From contig CAMDKD010000002.1 in assembly GCA_945901125.1 (NCBI GenBank), forward strand, positions 81,458 through 145,457: a DNA stretch of 64,000 nucleotides, read 5' to 3'. The position numbers were made by a program, and so were the translations under genes. Positions within the stretch are counted from its first letter, which is position 1, and each line of letters starts with the position of its first letter. Under the pieces are notes generated by a model. It did no database searches, was not told the origin of the DNA, and saw nothing but the letters and a program-made list of their open reading frames with translations. The stretch comes from Bordetella parapertussis (GTDB taxonomy: Bacteria > Pseudomonadota > Gammaproteobacteria > Burkholderiales > Burkholderiaceae_C). Below, in pieces: positions 1 to 7,624 of the stretch.

Positions 1-633
1 TCGTTGCTCCACCAGATCTACAGCGCCCTCAAAAGGCCAGGTATGAATTTGCAGTTCTTGCAATACATCTTGCAGCCTTTGGTCATGCGCCTGGCGGAGT
101 TCATCGCCGGTACACGCGCCGGCGCATTGCCCGGTTTGGCGGCCGAAGCAGCCGCGTGCGCTGGTTTTTTCCAGCCCTAGCAGTTGCAGACACAAGCGGT
201 GTTGCCGCGCCAGTGCGTGCAGTTTTTCTTTGGCGGCATGGGCAGACGTGAACAAACCGTACAAGCCGGGTGTGATGCCGTGCTGTACCTGTTTGCCGTC
301 AACAATGGCGGGCTTTAATCCATGAGCATCAGCGCTGAGTTGCAGACTGCAAAGTGTTTTCAAGCGGCGCAAACGCTGGTTGAACAGCGGGCTGTGTGTT
401 TTGATCAGCTTGGACTCGAGCAGCAAAGCGCCTATTTCACCGGCGGTTTCCAAAGCTTCAATCCGGCGTGTCAGCGACAGCATGCGCGCTTCGTCCGCTT
501 GGCGCAGGTGCGACAGCACGCGAGCGCGTATGTCTATGCTTTTGCCTATGTAAAGAGGCAGGCCGCCGTCGCCATGAAAAATATACACACCCGGCGCGTG
601 CGGCAAGCCGCTGACGCATTCTGATAAAGACAT
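1..633 (-). CDS. cho: Excinuclease Cho (UvrC-like GIY-YIG endonuclease), 3' end cut by window edge
   Basis: Reading the reverse strand from the ATG at 633 gives an open frame that runs off the window start, so about 211 residues are visible. The N-terminus carries a GIY-YIG nuclease domain: PGVYIF, then PLYIGKS, an Arg in IRARVLSHL, and the metal-binding Glu in GALLLESKLIK. A cysteine-containing stretch CFGRQTGQCAGAC follows, as in UvrC and Cho. The sequence matches what I know of E. coli Cho (YdjQ), which makes the 3' incision at UvrB-bound lesions. UvrC itself is about twice as long and has UVR and RNase H-like domains, so a UvrC fragment is possible but less likely. It is divergent from hisC across 51 bp. 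E. coli cho is SOS-controlled; I see no full CTGT-N8-ACAG box here. Confidence 0.88.
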   Translation of the reverse strand, partial: MSLSECVSGLPHAPGVYIFHGDGGLPLYIGKSIDIRARVLSHLRQADEARMLSLTRRIEALETAGEIGALLLESKLIKTHSPLFNQRLRRLKTLCSLQLSADAHGLKPAIVDGKQVQHGITPGLYGLFTSAHAAKEKLHALARQHRLCLQLLGLEKTSARGCFGRQTGQCAGACTGDELRQAHDQRLQDVLQELQIHTWPFEGAVDLVEQR

Positions 634-667
634 ACCTAAGGTTATATCGCCAGTCAATAGGCCTGTC

Positions 668-673
668 TATAAT
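668..673 (+). promoter_or_regulatory. Probable -10 box for the his operon
   Basis: A consensus TATAAT lies 12 bases before the hisC start in the 51-bp gap between divergent cho and hisC. No good -35 is seen at the right distance (TTATAT at 642-647 is the nearest candidate). No histidine-rich leader peptide or attenuator is visible. Confidence 0.4.
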
Positions 674-684
674 TTGAGCATCGC

Positions 685-1782
685 ATGAGCTACTTGAAAC
701 ACATCCGCCACGACCTGCAGGACATGCAGGCTTATGCCGTGCAAGACGCCGTCGGCATGGTCAAGCTGGACGCGATGGAAAACCCGCACCGCTTATCCGC
801 TCAGTTGCAAGCGCAATTGGGCGCTCGCTTGGGCGCTGTCGCAGTCAACCGTTATCCGGGCAAGCGCATCGATGATTTGAAACAAGCGATTGCCTTGCAC
901 ACGGGCATGCCCGAAGGCTATAGCCTGATGCTGGGCAACGGTTCGGACGAGCTGATTTCACTGCTGTCCATGGCTTGTCAGTTACCCGGTGCTTGTGTGC
1001 TGGCACCCGAACCCGGCTTTGTCATGTACGCCATGAGCGCCAAATTGCAAGGCCTGCGTTATGTGCCTGTGGCTTTGCGCGAGGACTTCGAATTAGACGA
1101 AGCCGCCATGGCGGCCGCGATTGCGCAACACCAGCCGGCCATTGTTTACCTGGCCTACCCGAACAACCCGACTGCGAATTTGTGGGATGCACAAGTCATA
1201 CAACGCCTGATTGCACAGGTGTCGGCCTATGGCGGCTGGGTGGTTTTGGACGAGGCTTACCAGCCGTTTTCGTCTGAAACTTGGTTGGAAGAAATCAAGC
1301 GGGATCCGTCAGCGAACGCACAAGTGCTGTTGATGCGCACCCTCTCCAAATTCGGTCTGGCAGGCGTGCGCATAGGCTATATGCTGGCGCCCGACAAAGT
1401 GATTCAGCAACTCGACAAAATCCGCCCGCCTTACAACATCAGTGTGTTGAACGCCGAATGCGCTTTGTTCGCGCTGGAACACGCAGACGTGTTTGAAAAG
1501 CAGGCCGCTGACGTTTGCCATGAACGCGAACGCATGCTGAAAGAACTGGCGGCTTACCCCGGCGTAACCGTCTACCCCAGTCAGGCAAATATGTTTTTGC
1601 TGCGCTTGCAAGGCGACGACGAGGCGGCGACCCGGGTTTTCAATGCTTTGAAGGCAAAGCATATTCTTGTGAAAAACGTTTCTAAAATGCACCCTGTATT
1701 GCACCATTGCCTGCGCATCACCGTGGGCACCTCGACAGAAAACGACCAGCTGCTCGCTGCGCTGAAAGAAGTGCTGGCCTGA
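685..1782 (+). CDS. hisC: Histidinol-phosphate aminotransferase
   Basis: PLP-dependent class I/II aminotransferase that converts imidazole acetol-phosphate to histidinol phosphate. At 365 residues it has the usual family length. The substrate/PLP segments LGNGSDELI, YPNNPTAN and LDEAYQPF are present, and the PLP Schiff-base lysine is in RTLSKFGLAGVRIGY (Lys222). It is the first histidine gene in the window. hisG and hisD, which precede hisC in many betaproteobacteria, are not here because cho lies directly upstream on the other strand. hisB follows after 30 bp. Confidence 0.95.
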   Translation: MSYLKHIRHDLQDMQAYAVQDAVGMVKLDAMENPHRLSAQLQAQLGARLGAVAVNRYPGKRIDDLKQAIALHTGMPEGYSLMLGNGSDELISLLSMACQLPGACVLAPEPGFVMYAMSAKLQGLRYVPVALREDFELDEAAMAAAIAQHQPAIVYLAYPNNPTANLWDAQVIQRLIAQVSAYGGWVVLDEAYQPFSSETWLEEIKRDPSANAQVLLMRTLSKFGLAGVRIGYMLAPDKVIQQLDKIRPPYNISVLNAECALFALEHADVFEKQAADVCHERERMLKELAAYPGVTVYPSQANMFLLRLQGDDEAATRVFNALKAKHILVKNVSKMHPVLHHCLRITVGTSTENDQLLAALKEVLA

Positions 1783-1812
1783 GGGGCCGGATTTCATCAA
1801 CAGACTATTTTT

Positions 1813-2406
1813 ATGACACAACGCATTGCCGAAGTTCACCGCGACACCAAGGAAACCCAAATTCAAGTACGGGTCAACCTCGACGGCACGGGCCAGTCCG
1901 ATTTATCCACCGGCATCGGTTTTTTTGACCACATGCTGGATCAAATTGCGCGCCACGGCCTCATCGATTTGTCCATCAAAGCCACCGGCGATTTGCATAT
2001 TGACGGACACCACACGGTGGAAGACGTCGGTATCACCCTGGGCCAGGCGGTGGCGCAAGCCGTCGGCGACAAAAAAGGCATTCGTCGTTATGGCCACGCG
2101 TATGTGCCGCTGGACGAAGCCCTCAGCCGCGTGGTGGTGGATTTTTCCGGCCGCCCGGGGCTGGAAATGCACGTGCCGTTCAAGAGCGGCATGATCGGCC
2201 ACTTCGATTCCCAACTGGCCTTTGAGTTTTTCCAGGGCTTTGTGAACCACGCTTTTGTCACTTTGCATATTGATAACCTGCGCGGCGAAAACGCCCACCA
2301 CCAGGCTGAAACCGTGTTCAAGGCTTTCGGACGGGCGCTGCGCGCGGCGACTGAGCTCGACCCGCGCTCAGCCGGTGTGATCCCTTCTACCAAAGGCTCG
2401 CTCTAA
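1813..2406 (+). CDS. hisB: Imidazoleglycerol-phosphate dehydratase (monofunctional)
   Basis: Dehydrates imidazoleglycerol phosphate to imidazole acetol-phosphate. The 197-residue length is that of the monofunctional enzyme, without the phosphatase domain found in E. coli HisB. The metal-binding signatures are clear: FFDHMLDQIARHG, DGHHTVEDVGI near the N-terminus and GENAHHQAE near the C-terminus. It sits between hisC and hisH in the same orientation, 11 bp before hisH. Confidence 0.96.
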   Translation: MTQRIAEVHRDTKETQIQVRVNLDGTGQSDLSTGIGFFDHMLDQIARHGLIDLSIKATGDLHIDGHHTVEDVGITLGQAVAQAVGDKKGIRRYGHAYVPLDEALSRVVVDFSGRPGLEMHVPFKSGMIGHFDSQLAFEFFQGFVNHAFVTLHIDNLRGENAHHQAETVFKAFGRALRAATELDPRSAGVIPSTKGSL

Positions 2407-2417
2407 GCTCTATCTAT

Positions 2418-3071
2418 ATGGCAAGCGTCGCGGTCATCGATTACGGCATGGGCAATTTGCGCTCGGTGGCGCAAGCCGTCATGGCGGCGGCCCAGGGCAG
2501 TGGCGTTGAAGTCATCATCACCGCCGACCCGGCCCAGGTGCGCCAAGCCGATCGCGTGGTGCTGCCGGGGCAGGGCGCCATGCGCGACTGCATGCGCGAA
2601 TTGCACGACAGCGGCTTGCTGCCCGAAGTGCTGCACGCGGCGGCCCACAAACCCTTGTTTGGTGTGTGTGTCGGCATGCAAATGCTGCTGGACCACAGCG
2701 CCGAAGGGGCTGCCGGCGGCACGGATTGTCTGGGCCTGATTCCCGGCAACGTGGTGAAGTTCGAGCTCGCCGGGCAATTGCAGCCGGACGGCAGCCGCTA
2801 CAAAGTCCCGCAAATGGGCTGGAACCGGGTGCACCAAACCCGGCCTCACCCGGTCTGGGCTGGCGTGCCGGACAACAGTTATTTCTATTTTGTGCACAGT
2901 TTTTACGCCAAGCCGTTAGATGTGCGCCACACCGCAGGGGTAAGCGATTACGGCCAGGGCTTTACCTCAGCGGTTTCAAGGGATAATATTTTCGCAACCC
3001 AGTTTCACCCTGAAAAAAGCGCTGACATGGGCCTGATGCTTTACCGCAATTTCCTTTCCTGGTCTCCTTGA
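2418..3071 (+). CDS. hisH: Imidazole glycerol phosphate synthase, glutaminase subunit
   Basis: Class I glutamine amidotransferase that feeds ammonia to HisF. The nucleophile is in GVCVGMQML (Cys84) and the rest of the triad in TQFHPEKS (His197, Glu199). The length of 217 residues is normal. The partner hisF is four genes on (4744), after hisA and a mutarotase-like gene. Confidence 0.95.
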   Translation: MASVAVIDYGMGNLRSVAQAVMAAAQGSGVEVIITADPAQVRQADRVVLPGQGAMRDCMRELHDSGLLPEVLHAAAHKPLFGVCVGMQMLLDHSAEGAAGGTDCLGLIPGNVVKFELAGQLQPDGSRYKVPQMGWNRVHQTRPHPVWAGVPDNSYFYFVHSFYAKPLDVRHTAGVSDYGQGFTSAVSRDNIFATQFHPEKSADMGLMLYRNFLSWSP

Positions 3072-3107
3072 TCGACCTTAAGTTTTTGTCTGCCACCACC
3101 ATCTCTT

Positions 3108-3851
3108 ATGTTGCTTATCCCCGCGATTGACCTGAAAGACGGTCATTGTGTCCGCCTGAAACAAGGCGACATGGAACAGTCCACCATCTTCAGCGAAGAC
3201 CCGGCCGACATGGCTTTGCAATGGGTCAACAAAGGCGCCAGGCGTTTGCATTTGGTGGATTTGAACGGCGCGTTTGCCGGCAAACCGCAAAATTACAGCG
3301 CCATTCGCAGCATCTTGAAAGCGGTGGGCGACGATATACCGGTGCAACTCGGCGGCGGCATTCGCGACTTAGACACCATTGAAAAATACATAGACGGCGG
3401 CATACGCTACGTCATCATCGGCACGGCGGCTGTGAAAAACCCCGGCTTTTTGAAAGACGCGTGCAGCGCTTTCGGCGGCCACATCATCGTCGGCCTGGAC
3501 GCCAAGGACGGCAAAGTCGCTACCGACGGCTGGAGCAAGATGACCGGCCACGAAGTGATCGACTTGGCGAAAAAATTCGAAGACTACGGCGTCGAGTCCA
3601 TTATTTACACCGACATAGGCCGCGACGGCATGTTGAGCGGCATCAACATCGAAGCCACCGTCAAACTGGCGCAAGCCTTGTCTATTCCCGTCATTGCCTC
3701 CGGCGGCTTGTCCAATATGCAGGACATAGAAAAGCTGTGCGCGGTGGAGGACGAAGGCGTTGAAGGCGTTATCTGCGGCCGCGCTATTTACAGCGGCGAC
3801 CTGGATTTTGAAAAGGCCCAGGCCCGCGCCGACGAATTACTGGATTTATGA
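3108..3851 (+). CDS. hisA: ProFAR isomerase (HisA)
   Basis: TIM-barrel enzyme that isomerises ProFAR to PRFAR. The N-terminal LLIPAIDLKDGHCVRL contains the catalytic Asp8. The second catalytic Asp lies in VGLDAKDGKVATDGW, and the phosphate-binding loops GGGIRD and ASGGLS are present. The length of 247 residues is typical. No clear ribosome-binding site precedes the ATG. The 3' end overlaps the next gene by 4 bp (ATGA), which suggests translational coupling. Confidence 0.95.
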   Translation: MLLIPAIDLKDGHCVRLKQGDMEQSTIFSEDPADMALQWVNKGARRLHLVDLNGAFAGKPQNYSAIRSILKAVGDDIPVQLGGGIRDLDTIEKYIDGGIRYVIIGTAAVKNPGFLKDACSAFGGHIIVGLDAKDGKVATDGWSKMTGHEVIDLAKKFEDYGVESIIYTDIGRDGMLSGINIEATVKLAQALSIPVIASGGLSNMQDIEKLCAVEDEGVEGVICGRAIYSGDLDFEKAQARADELLDL

Positions 3852-4726
3852 GCGGCTTGGTCAAAGCCTTTGACTGCCAGCCCGAAGTTTTCCAAGGCCT
3901 GCCCTGTCAGCGCCTGAGTCTGGCTTGCGGCGACAGCTTGCTGATAGCCCATCAAGGCGCGCAAGTTTTGTCCTGGGTCAGCCGGGGCCGCGAGCGTTTG
4001 TTCCTTAGCCCGGACAACCGGTGGGACGGCAAAACCGCCATCCGTGGCGGTGTGCCGGTGTGCTTTCCCCAATTCAACCAGCGCGGCAGTTTGCCCAGAC
4101 ACGGATTCGCCCGCAACATGGCCTGGCAACCGGGTGTGGCCATAGCCACCAGCTCCACCACTTCCACCACTGAAGGCGCGCAACTGCACTTCACGCTGAC
4201 CAGCAACGCGCAGACGCTGGCGATTTGGCAGCAAGCCTTTGTCGCGCAGTTGCAAGTGACTTTAGAGCCGGGTCAATTGAACATCAGCCTGAGCGTCAAC
4301 AACACCGAAGTGCAAAACGACTTGCTGTTCAGCGGCGCGCTGCACACCTATTTGGCGGTAGACGATATTGCGCTGACAGAGTTGCAAGGACTCGGCGACC
4401 GCCCCGAATGGGACGCGCTGACAGACACGCACAGCCTGAGCGATGAAGTGCTTTACTTTGACGGCGAGTTTGACCGCGTGTACAGCCCGCCGGCTCGCGC
4501 TATGGTGTTGCAAGACGGTACGGGGCAGTTGCAGATAGAGCAAAGCGCCGACTGGGCCGATACCGTGGTGTGGAACCCCGGCGAGCACAAATGCGCGGAC
4601 ATGGCCGATATGCCTGAGCACGGGTTTGCGCGCATGCTGTGCGTCGAAGCCGCGCAGGTGTTTGAACCTGTGCGTATTCCCGCCGGCGGCCAGTGGACCG
4701 GCTGGCAGCGTTTCACTGTTTACTGA
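3848..4726 (+). CDS. D-hexose-6-phosphate mutarotase-like protein (aldose 1-epimerase family, YeaD type)
   Basis: 292 residues resembling the YeaD/YMR099c branch of aldose 1-epimerases, which interconvert the anomers of hexose 6-phosphates. Typical segments are an early GAQVLSWVSRGRERLFLSP, GGVPVCFPQFNQRG, a His in LPRHGFARN and a C-terminal VVWNPGEHKCADM. It starts inside the hisA stop codon and ends 17 bp before hisF, so it is transcribed within the histidine operon although it has no known histidine role. The family is clear; the exact substrate is inferred. Confidence 0.8.
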   Translation: MSGLVKAFDCQPEVFQGLPCQRLSLACGDSLLIAHQGAQVLSWVSRGRERLFLSPDNRWDGKTAIRGGVPVCFPQFNQRGSLPRHGFARNMAWQPGVAIATSSTTSTTEGAQLHFTLTSNAQTLAIWQQAFVAQLQVTLEPGQLNISLSVNNTEVQNDLLFSGALHTYLAVDDIALTELQGLGDRPEWDALTDTHSLSDEVLYFDGEFDRVYSPPARAMVLQDGTGQLQIEQSADWADTVVWNPGEHKCADMADMPEHGFARMLCVEAAQVFEPVRIPAGGQWTGWQRFTVY

Positions 4727-4743
4727 CGATTGACTGGATATAC

Positions 4744-5544
4744 ATGCTTGCCAAACGCATCATTCCCTGCCTGGACGTGACCGCCGGACGGGTGGTCAAG
4801 GGCGTGAACTTTGTCGAGTTGCGCGACGCCGGTGACCCGGTGGAAATCGCGGCGCGCTACAACGCGCAAGGCGCAGACGAACTGACATTTTTAGACATCA
4901 CTGCCACCAGCGACGGGCGGGATGTGATTTTGCACATCATCGAAGCGGTGGCCAGCCAAGTGTTTATTCCGTTAACTGTAGGCGGCGGTGTGCGCACCGT
5001 GGAAGATGTGCGAAGGTTGCTGAATGCCGGGGCGGACAAAACCAGTTTCAACTCCGCCGCGATTGCCAACCCGCAAGTGATACGCGATGCATCGGACAAA
5101 TACGGTTCGCAATGCATTGTGGTGGCGATAGATGCCAAGCGACGCAGCGCCGAAGAAGAACAGCGAGTAGGTGCCAACGGTTTGCCCGTGGGCCCGGGCT
5201 GGGATGTGTTCAGCCACGGCGGGCGCAAAAACGTGGGCTTGGACGCGGTGGCTTGGGCCACGCAAATGGCTGAATACGGCGCGGGCGAAATACTGCTGAC
5301 CAGCATGGACCGCGACGGGACGAAGTCGGGCTTTGACTTAGCGCTGACCCGCGCGGTTAGCGACGCAGTGCCGGTGCCGGTTATTGCGTCCGGCGGCGTG
5401 GGCACGCTAGACCATTTGGCCGACGGCATACAAACCGGCGGCGCAGATGCGGTGCTGGCGGCGAGCATTTTTCACTATGGTGAATTTACGGTTGGGCAGG
5501 CTAAGCAATATATGGCCGGGCGGGGGATACCTGTGAGGTTGTGA
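4744..5544 (+). CDS. hisF: Imidazole glycerol phosphate synthase, cyclase subunit
   Basis: TIM-barrel partner of HisH that makes imidazoleglycerol phosphate and AICAR. The start at 4744 gives the conserved MLAKRIIPCLDV; an in-frame upstream ATG at 4693 would add an unconserved extension inside the previous gene. The catalytic Asp pair is in CLDV and VVAIDAKRR. At 266 residues it is slightly longer than usual, because a loop after AIDAKRR (SAEEEQRVGANGLPVGPGWD) is enlarged. It is the last his gene before the accessory region; hisI resumes at 11287. Confidence 0.95.
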   Translation: MLAKRIIPCLDVTAGRVVKGVNFVELRDAGDPVEIAARYNAQGADELTFLDITATSDGRDVILHIIEAVASQVFIPLTVGGGVRTVEDVRRLLNAGADKTSFNSAAIANPQVIRDASDKYGSQCIVVAIDAKRRSAEEEQRVGANGLPVGPGWDVFSHGGRKNVGLDAVAWATQMAEYGAGEILLTSMDRDGTKSGFDLALTRAVSDAVPVPVIASGGVGTLDHLADGIQTGGADAVLAASIFHYGEFTVGQAKQYMAGRGIPVRL

Positions 5545-5797
5545 GTTGTTGAGGGCGAAGCGCTTTATGTTTTGTCATTAGCCATGTGAATAGGGCGTTG
5601 ATACCTTAACGCCACTGAATCAACTCTAAGAACTTTTGCATCGTTGGCTACTGTGCCTATGTGGATTGCATTTCCAATTTATTTTATTTAAAAGTTCTCT
5701 TATTTAATTTTTTTAGAGCTAATAATTTTTATTTTTAGATTAAACTGAGTCAGACGTTTCAGCGTCAACTTTTACGTTGCCCTTCAAGGAGATCAAT
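5545..5797 (+). other. A/T-rich non-coding stretch after hisF (left edge of the accessory region)
   Basis: No gene is visible. Base composition becomes A/T-rich, unlike the flanking his genes. It contains a short inverted repeat GGCGTT/AACGCC (5594-5599 and 5608-5613) and a 9-bp one, AGAACTTTT/AAAAGTTCT (5629-5637 and 5690-5698). It should hold the promoter for the small gene at 5798. I found no clean integron core site here. Confidence 0.5.
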
Positions 5798-6049
5798 ATG
5801 ACAATGCAAGCAATGCCGCTGCCTAAAAATGGCTCATGCCCTTCTGGTTATTCCACGCAGGGCAATATGTGCGTACCCAGTGCAAATGCCAAACCTGCAA
5901 TCCCAAAGAATGGCTCATGCCCTTCTGGGTGGAGCACGCAAGGCAACTACTGTGTTGCGAATAGTGCAAACCCCAAAAACGTGATACAAAAAAATGGTTC
6001 GTGCCCTTCTGGCTATTCCACGCAAGGTAATTACTGCGTGCAAAACTAG
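5798..6049 (+). CDS. Small Cys-rich protein of three KNGSCPSGxSTQGNxCV repeats
   Basis: 83 residues. The start at 5798 is set by a strong ribosome-binding site AAGGAG at 5787-5792; an earlier in-frame ATG (5777) has none. Nearly the whole protein is three tandem copies of a 17-residue unit KNGSCPSG[YW]STQGN[MY]CV, each with two Cys, joined by linkers rich in Asn, Ala and Pro. There is no signal peptide or membrane segment. I have a general impression that similar CPSGY..GNYC repeats occur in small bacterial proteins of unknown role, but I cannot assign a function. The six Cys suggest disulfides or metal binding. The stop lies only 9 bases before a possible integron R'' core site, so it may be a cassette gene. 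Confidence 0.75.
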   Translation: MTMQAMPLPKNGSCPSGYSTQGNMCVPSANAKPAIPKNGSCPSGWSTQGNYCVANSANPKNVIQKNGSCPSGYSTQGNYCVQN

Positions 6050-6058
6050 ACTTAAGTT

Positions 6059-6269
6059 GCCTAACTGGTCATTCAGTCGGAATGACTAACAAGCGGGTGG
6101 ACTGCAAGGAAGGAGTACCGGGTTTCATGGCCAATTTATACCTGTATGAAATTACAGTATTTGGATCTGCATGCCAAGGCGCAAGCGGCTTGCAGCCATT
6201 GCATTCAAAAGATGTATCGACCCTGCCCGGATGTATCCACCGGGTTTTGCGGTCTACATTGCGTTAGGT
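6059..6269 (+). other. Possible degenerate attC site of a preceding gene cassette
   Basis: GCCTAAC at 6059-6065 fits the integron R'' core (RYYYAAC) and GTTAGGT at 6263-6269 fits R' (GTTRRRY). The sequence after R'' (TGGTCATTCAGTCGGAATGAC) looks like the left part of an attC, and a 7-bp hairpin lies at 6068-6086. At 211 bp it would be longer than usual and the inner arms pair poorly, so it may be a decayed or chimeric site. The right-hand R' core is well supported as the 5' boundary of the next cassette. Confidence 0.3.
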
Positions 6270-7608
6270 TTCACATGTCCCTGACCGCGCACCTTCACGC
6301 CCGTCTGAATGCTCTTGGGCTTCCCTGCACGATTGCGGACGAAGAAGTCCATGTGACGCGCGATCCACGGCCTGTGAAGATCAAGCTTGACGATGAGTGG
6401 CGCGACGCCTTTCAACAGTACAAGCGTGCGCGCAGTCTCGCGTTTGACGTGGACACTCGCACTCTCCAGCACAACAATTCAGTAGAGGTGCTGGTGACTC
6501 GGCTTGCTCCTGCTTCGGTGCTGGCACCCGATCAGTACACCCTGGCAGATCGCGCGGGCAACACGGTCTCGGTAGGGGGTGCAAGCCACGCGTTCGGCTT
6601 CGCCTTCTTCGATTCACCTGAATACGAGAACTTCTTCAATCTGCGCGTCAAGAAGCGGTTGCTGGAGACCGAGATCTTCATTCGCCGCCTTCCACAAGTC
6701 GTCTGGATGCCCACCACGGCCGTCTACACACACAAGGGGCGAAAGACACCCACAGATCTCAAGGAACGCGCACTGTCCGCCATACGCGCTAGCCTGTTCA
6801 AGATTGCCGTTGAACAACATGACTGCCTGTCCCTCTGGAAACCCAGGAAGCGGCGCCTGAAGCACCTTTACCTGCCAGACACTGGTCAAGACCACTCAAT
6901 TCCGCGCGCGGCATACGACGAGAACGTCATCAGCTACTACAAGGTGGCAAAGGCGAGTCCGTTTCCTAGCCAGAGTTTCCTAGCCTACTACCACGTCCTG
7001 GAGTACTACTTCCTACGTGTATCGGAGCTATTGCTGCATGATCGACTGACGGCAATGCTGAACGACCCTGGCTTCCGGGCAAGCCGGGAGTCCCTAGACA
7101 AAGTGATCTCCGCGGTGCGTGGCCAAGACTCTCGGTCAGACGAGACAGAGATGCTCCGCAACGTCCTCGAACGATTCGTGCAGGAAGTCGAACTCATCGA
7201 CTTCATCCAGAAGTTCGAGGAACTGGTTGGCGACAAGATCTACTCGAAGCGTCGCTTAGTCTTTGGTGAGCAATTGCAGATATCGCCGCTCAAAGACCAT
7301 GCACTTGCAAATTCCGCCAAGCTCTTGAAGCACATCCGCAACGCGATAGTGCATTCGAGTGATCGCTACAGGCGCGAGGACTGTCACATTCCGCTAACTG
7401 AGTCGGAGGATGTCATTGAGGAGTTCATTCCGCTCGTGCGCTTCTTCGCCGAGCGCGTAGTCTTTGGCACGGCTACCTGAGTGAAACCTAACTTGGCGTT
7501 CAACCGGACGCGCTACGGCAGGCCGGGCCTGGCCGCTCCGGGCCGCGGCGGTCATTGTCCCTCCACGGCCAGTCCCGTCCTGCCTCCGCGCGCCGGTTAC
7601 CTCAAACG
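6264..7608 (+). mobile_element. Integron gene cassette carrying a HEPN-domain gene
   Basis: The segment begins at the G^TTAGGT recombination point and ends at the G of a terminal GTT in a well-formed attC (7486-7614). The diagnostic feature is that the R'' core of that attC (ACCTAAC, 7486-7492) is the exact reverse complement of the cassette's leading GTTAGGT (6263-6269), as expected when both derive from one circular cassette. The single gene starts 6 bases after the left core and stops 5 bases before the attC, the standard cassette layout. No integrase gene or attI is visible in the window, so this may be a cassette inserted at a secondary site or part of a relic array. Confidence 0.72.
6275..7480 (+). 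CDS. HEPN-domain protein, putative RNase / defence function
   Basis: 401 residues from the ATG at 6275; an in-frame upstream ATG (6146) would lie outside the cassette boundary and is not used. The C-terminal third looks like a HEPN domain: an AYYHVLEYYFLRVSELL helix (about 237-254), a long charged helical part, then LLKHIRNAIVHSSDRY with the RN-x3-H signature Arg355-Asn356-His360 used by HEPN ribonucleases. The N-terminal 200 residues are mostly mixed alpha/beta, with no motif I recognise. The overall shape resembles single-gene abortive-infection HEPN proteins such as ApeA, but I cannot establish homology to any named system. It stands alone on an integron cassette, with no partner antitoxin (MNT) gene beside it. 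Confidence 0.7.
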   Translation: MSLTAHLHARLNALGLPCTIADEEVHVTRDPRPVKIKLDDEWRDAFQQYKRARSLAFDVDTRTLQHNNSVEVLVTRLAPASVLAPDQYTLADRAGNTVSVGGASHAFGFAFFDSPEYENFFNLRVKKRLLETEIFIRRLPQVVWMPTTAVYTHKGRKTPTDLKERALSAIRASLFKIAVEQHDCLSLWKPRKRRLKHLYLPDTGQDHSIPRAAYDENVISYYKVAKASPFPSQSFLAYYHVLEYYFLRVSELLLHDRLTAMLNDPGFRASRESLDKVISAVRGQDSRSDETEMLRNVLERFVQEVELIDFIQKFEELVGDKIYSKRRLVFGEQLQISPLKDHALANSAKLLKHIRNAIVHSSDRYRREDCHIPLTESEDVIEEFIPLVRFFAERVVFGTAT

Positions 7609-7614
7609 TTAAAA
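7486..7614 (+). other. attC recombination site (59-base-element type)
   Basis: R'' is ACCTAAC (7486-7492) and R' is GTTAAAA (7608-7614, one mismatch from GTTRRRY, in bases that come from the downstream junction). Inside, AACCGGACGCGC on the left pairs with GCGCGCCGGTT on the right, leaving one unpaired A, the extrahelical base typical of attC. The centre adds an imperfect stem in which GGCAGGCCGGGCCTGGCC (starting near 7518) pairs with GGCCAGTCCCGTCCTGCC (starting near 7567). The whole 129 bp can therefore fold into one long hairpin, as required for IntI recombination. Confidence 0.75.
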
Positions 7615-7624
7615 GACTCGTAAT

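Noticed and set aside
634..684. Search for an SOS box controlling cho
   Set aside because: Only a half site (CTGT) is present; no CTGT-N8-ACAG is found in the gap.
5594..5613. GGCGTT/AACGCC inverted repeat after hisF as a terminator or attI site
   Set aside because: Only six base pairs, no T-tract and no good GTTRRRY core, so neither reading is supported.
6082..6267. Short forward frame between the Cys-rich gene and the HEPN gene
   Set aside because: No ribosome-binding site or family pattern, and it covers the putative attC and cassette core site.
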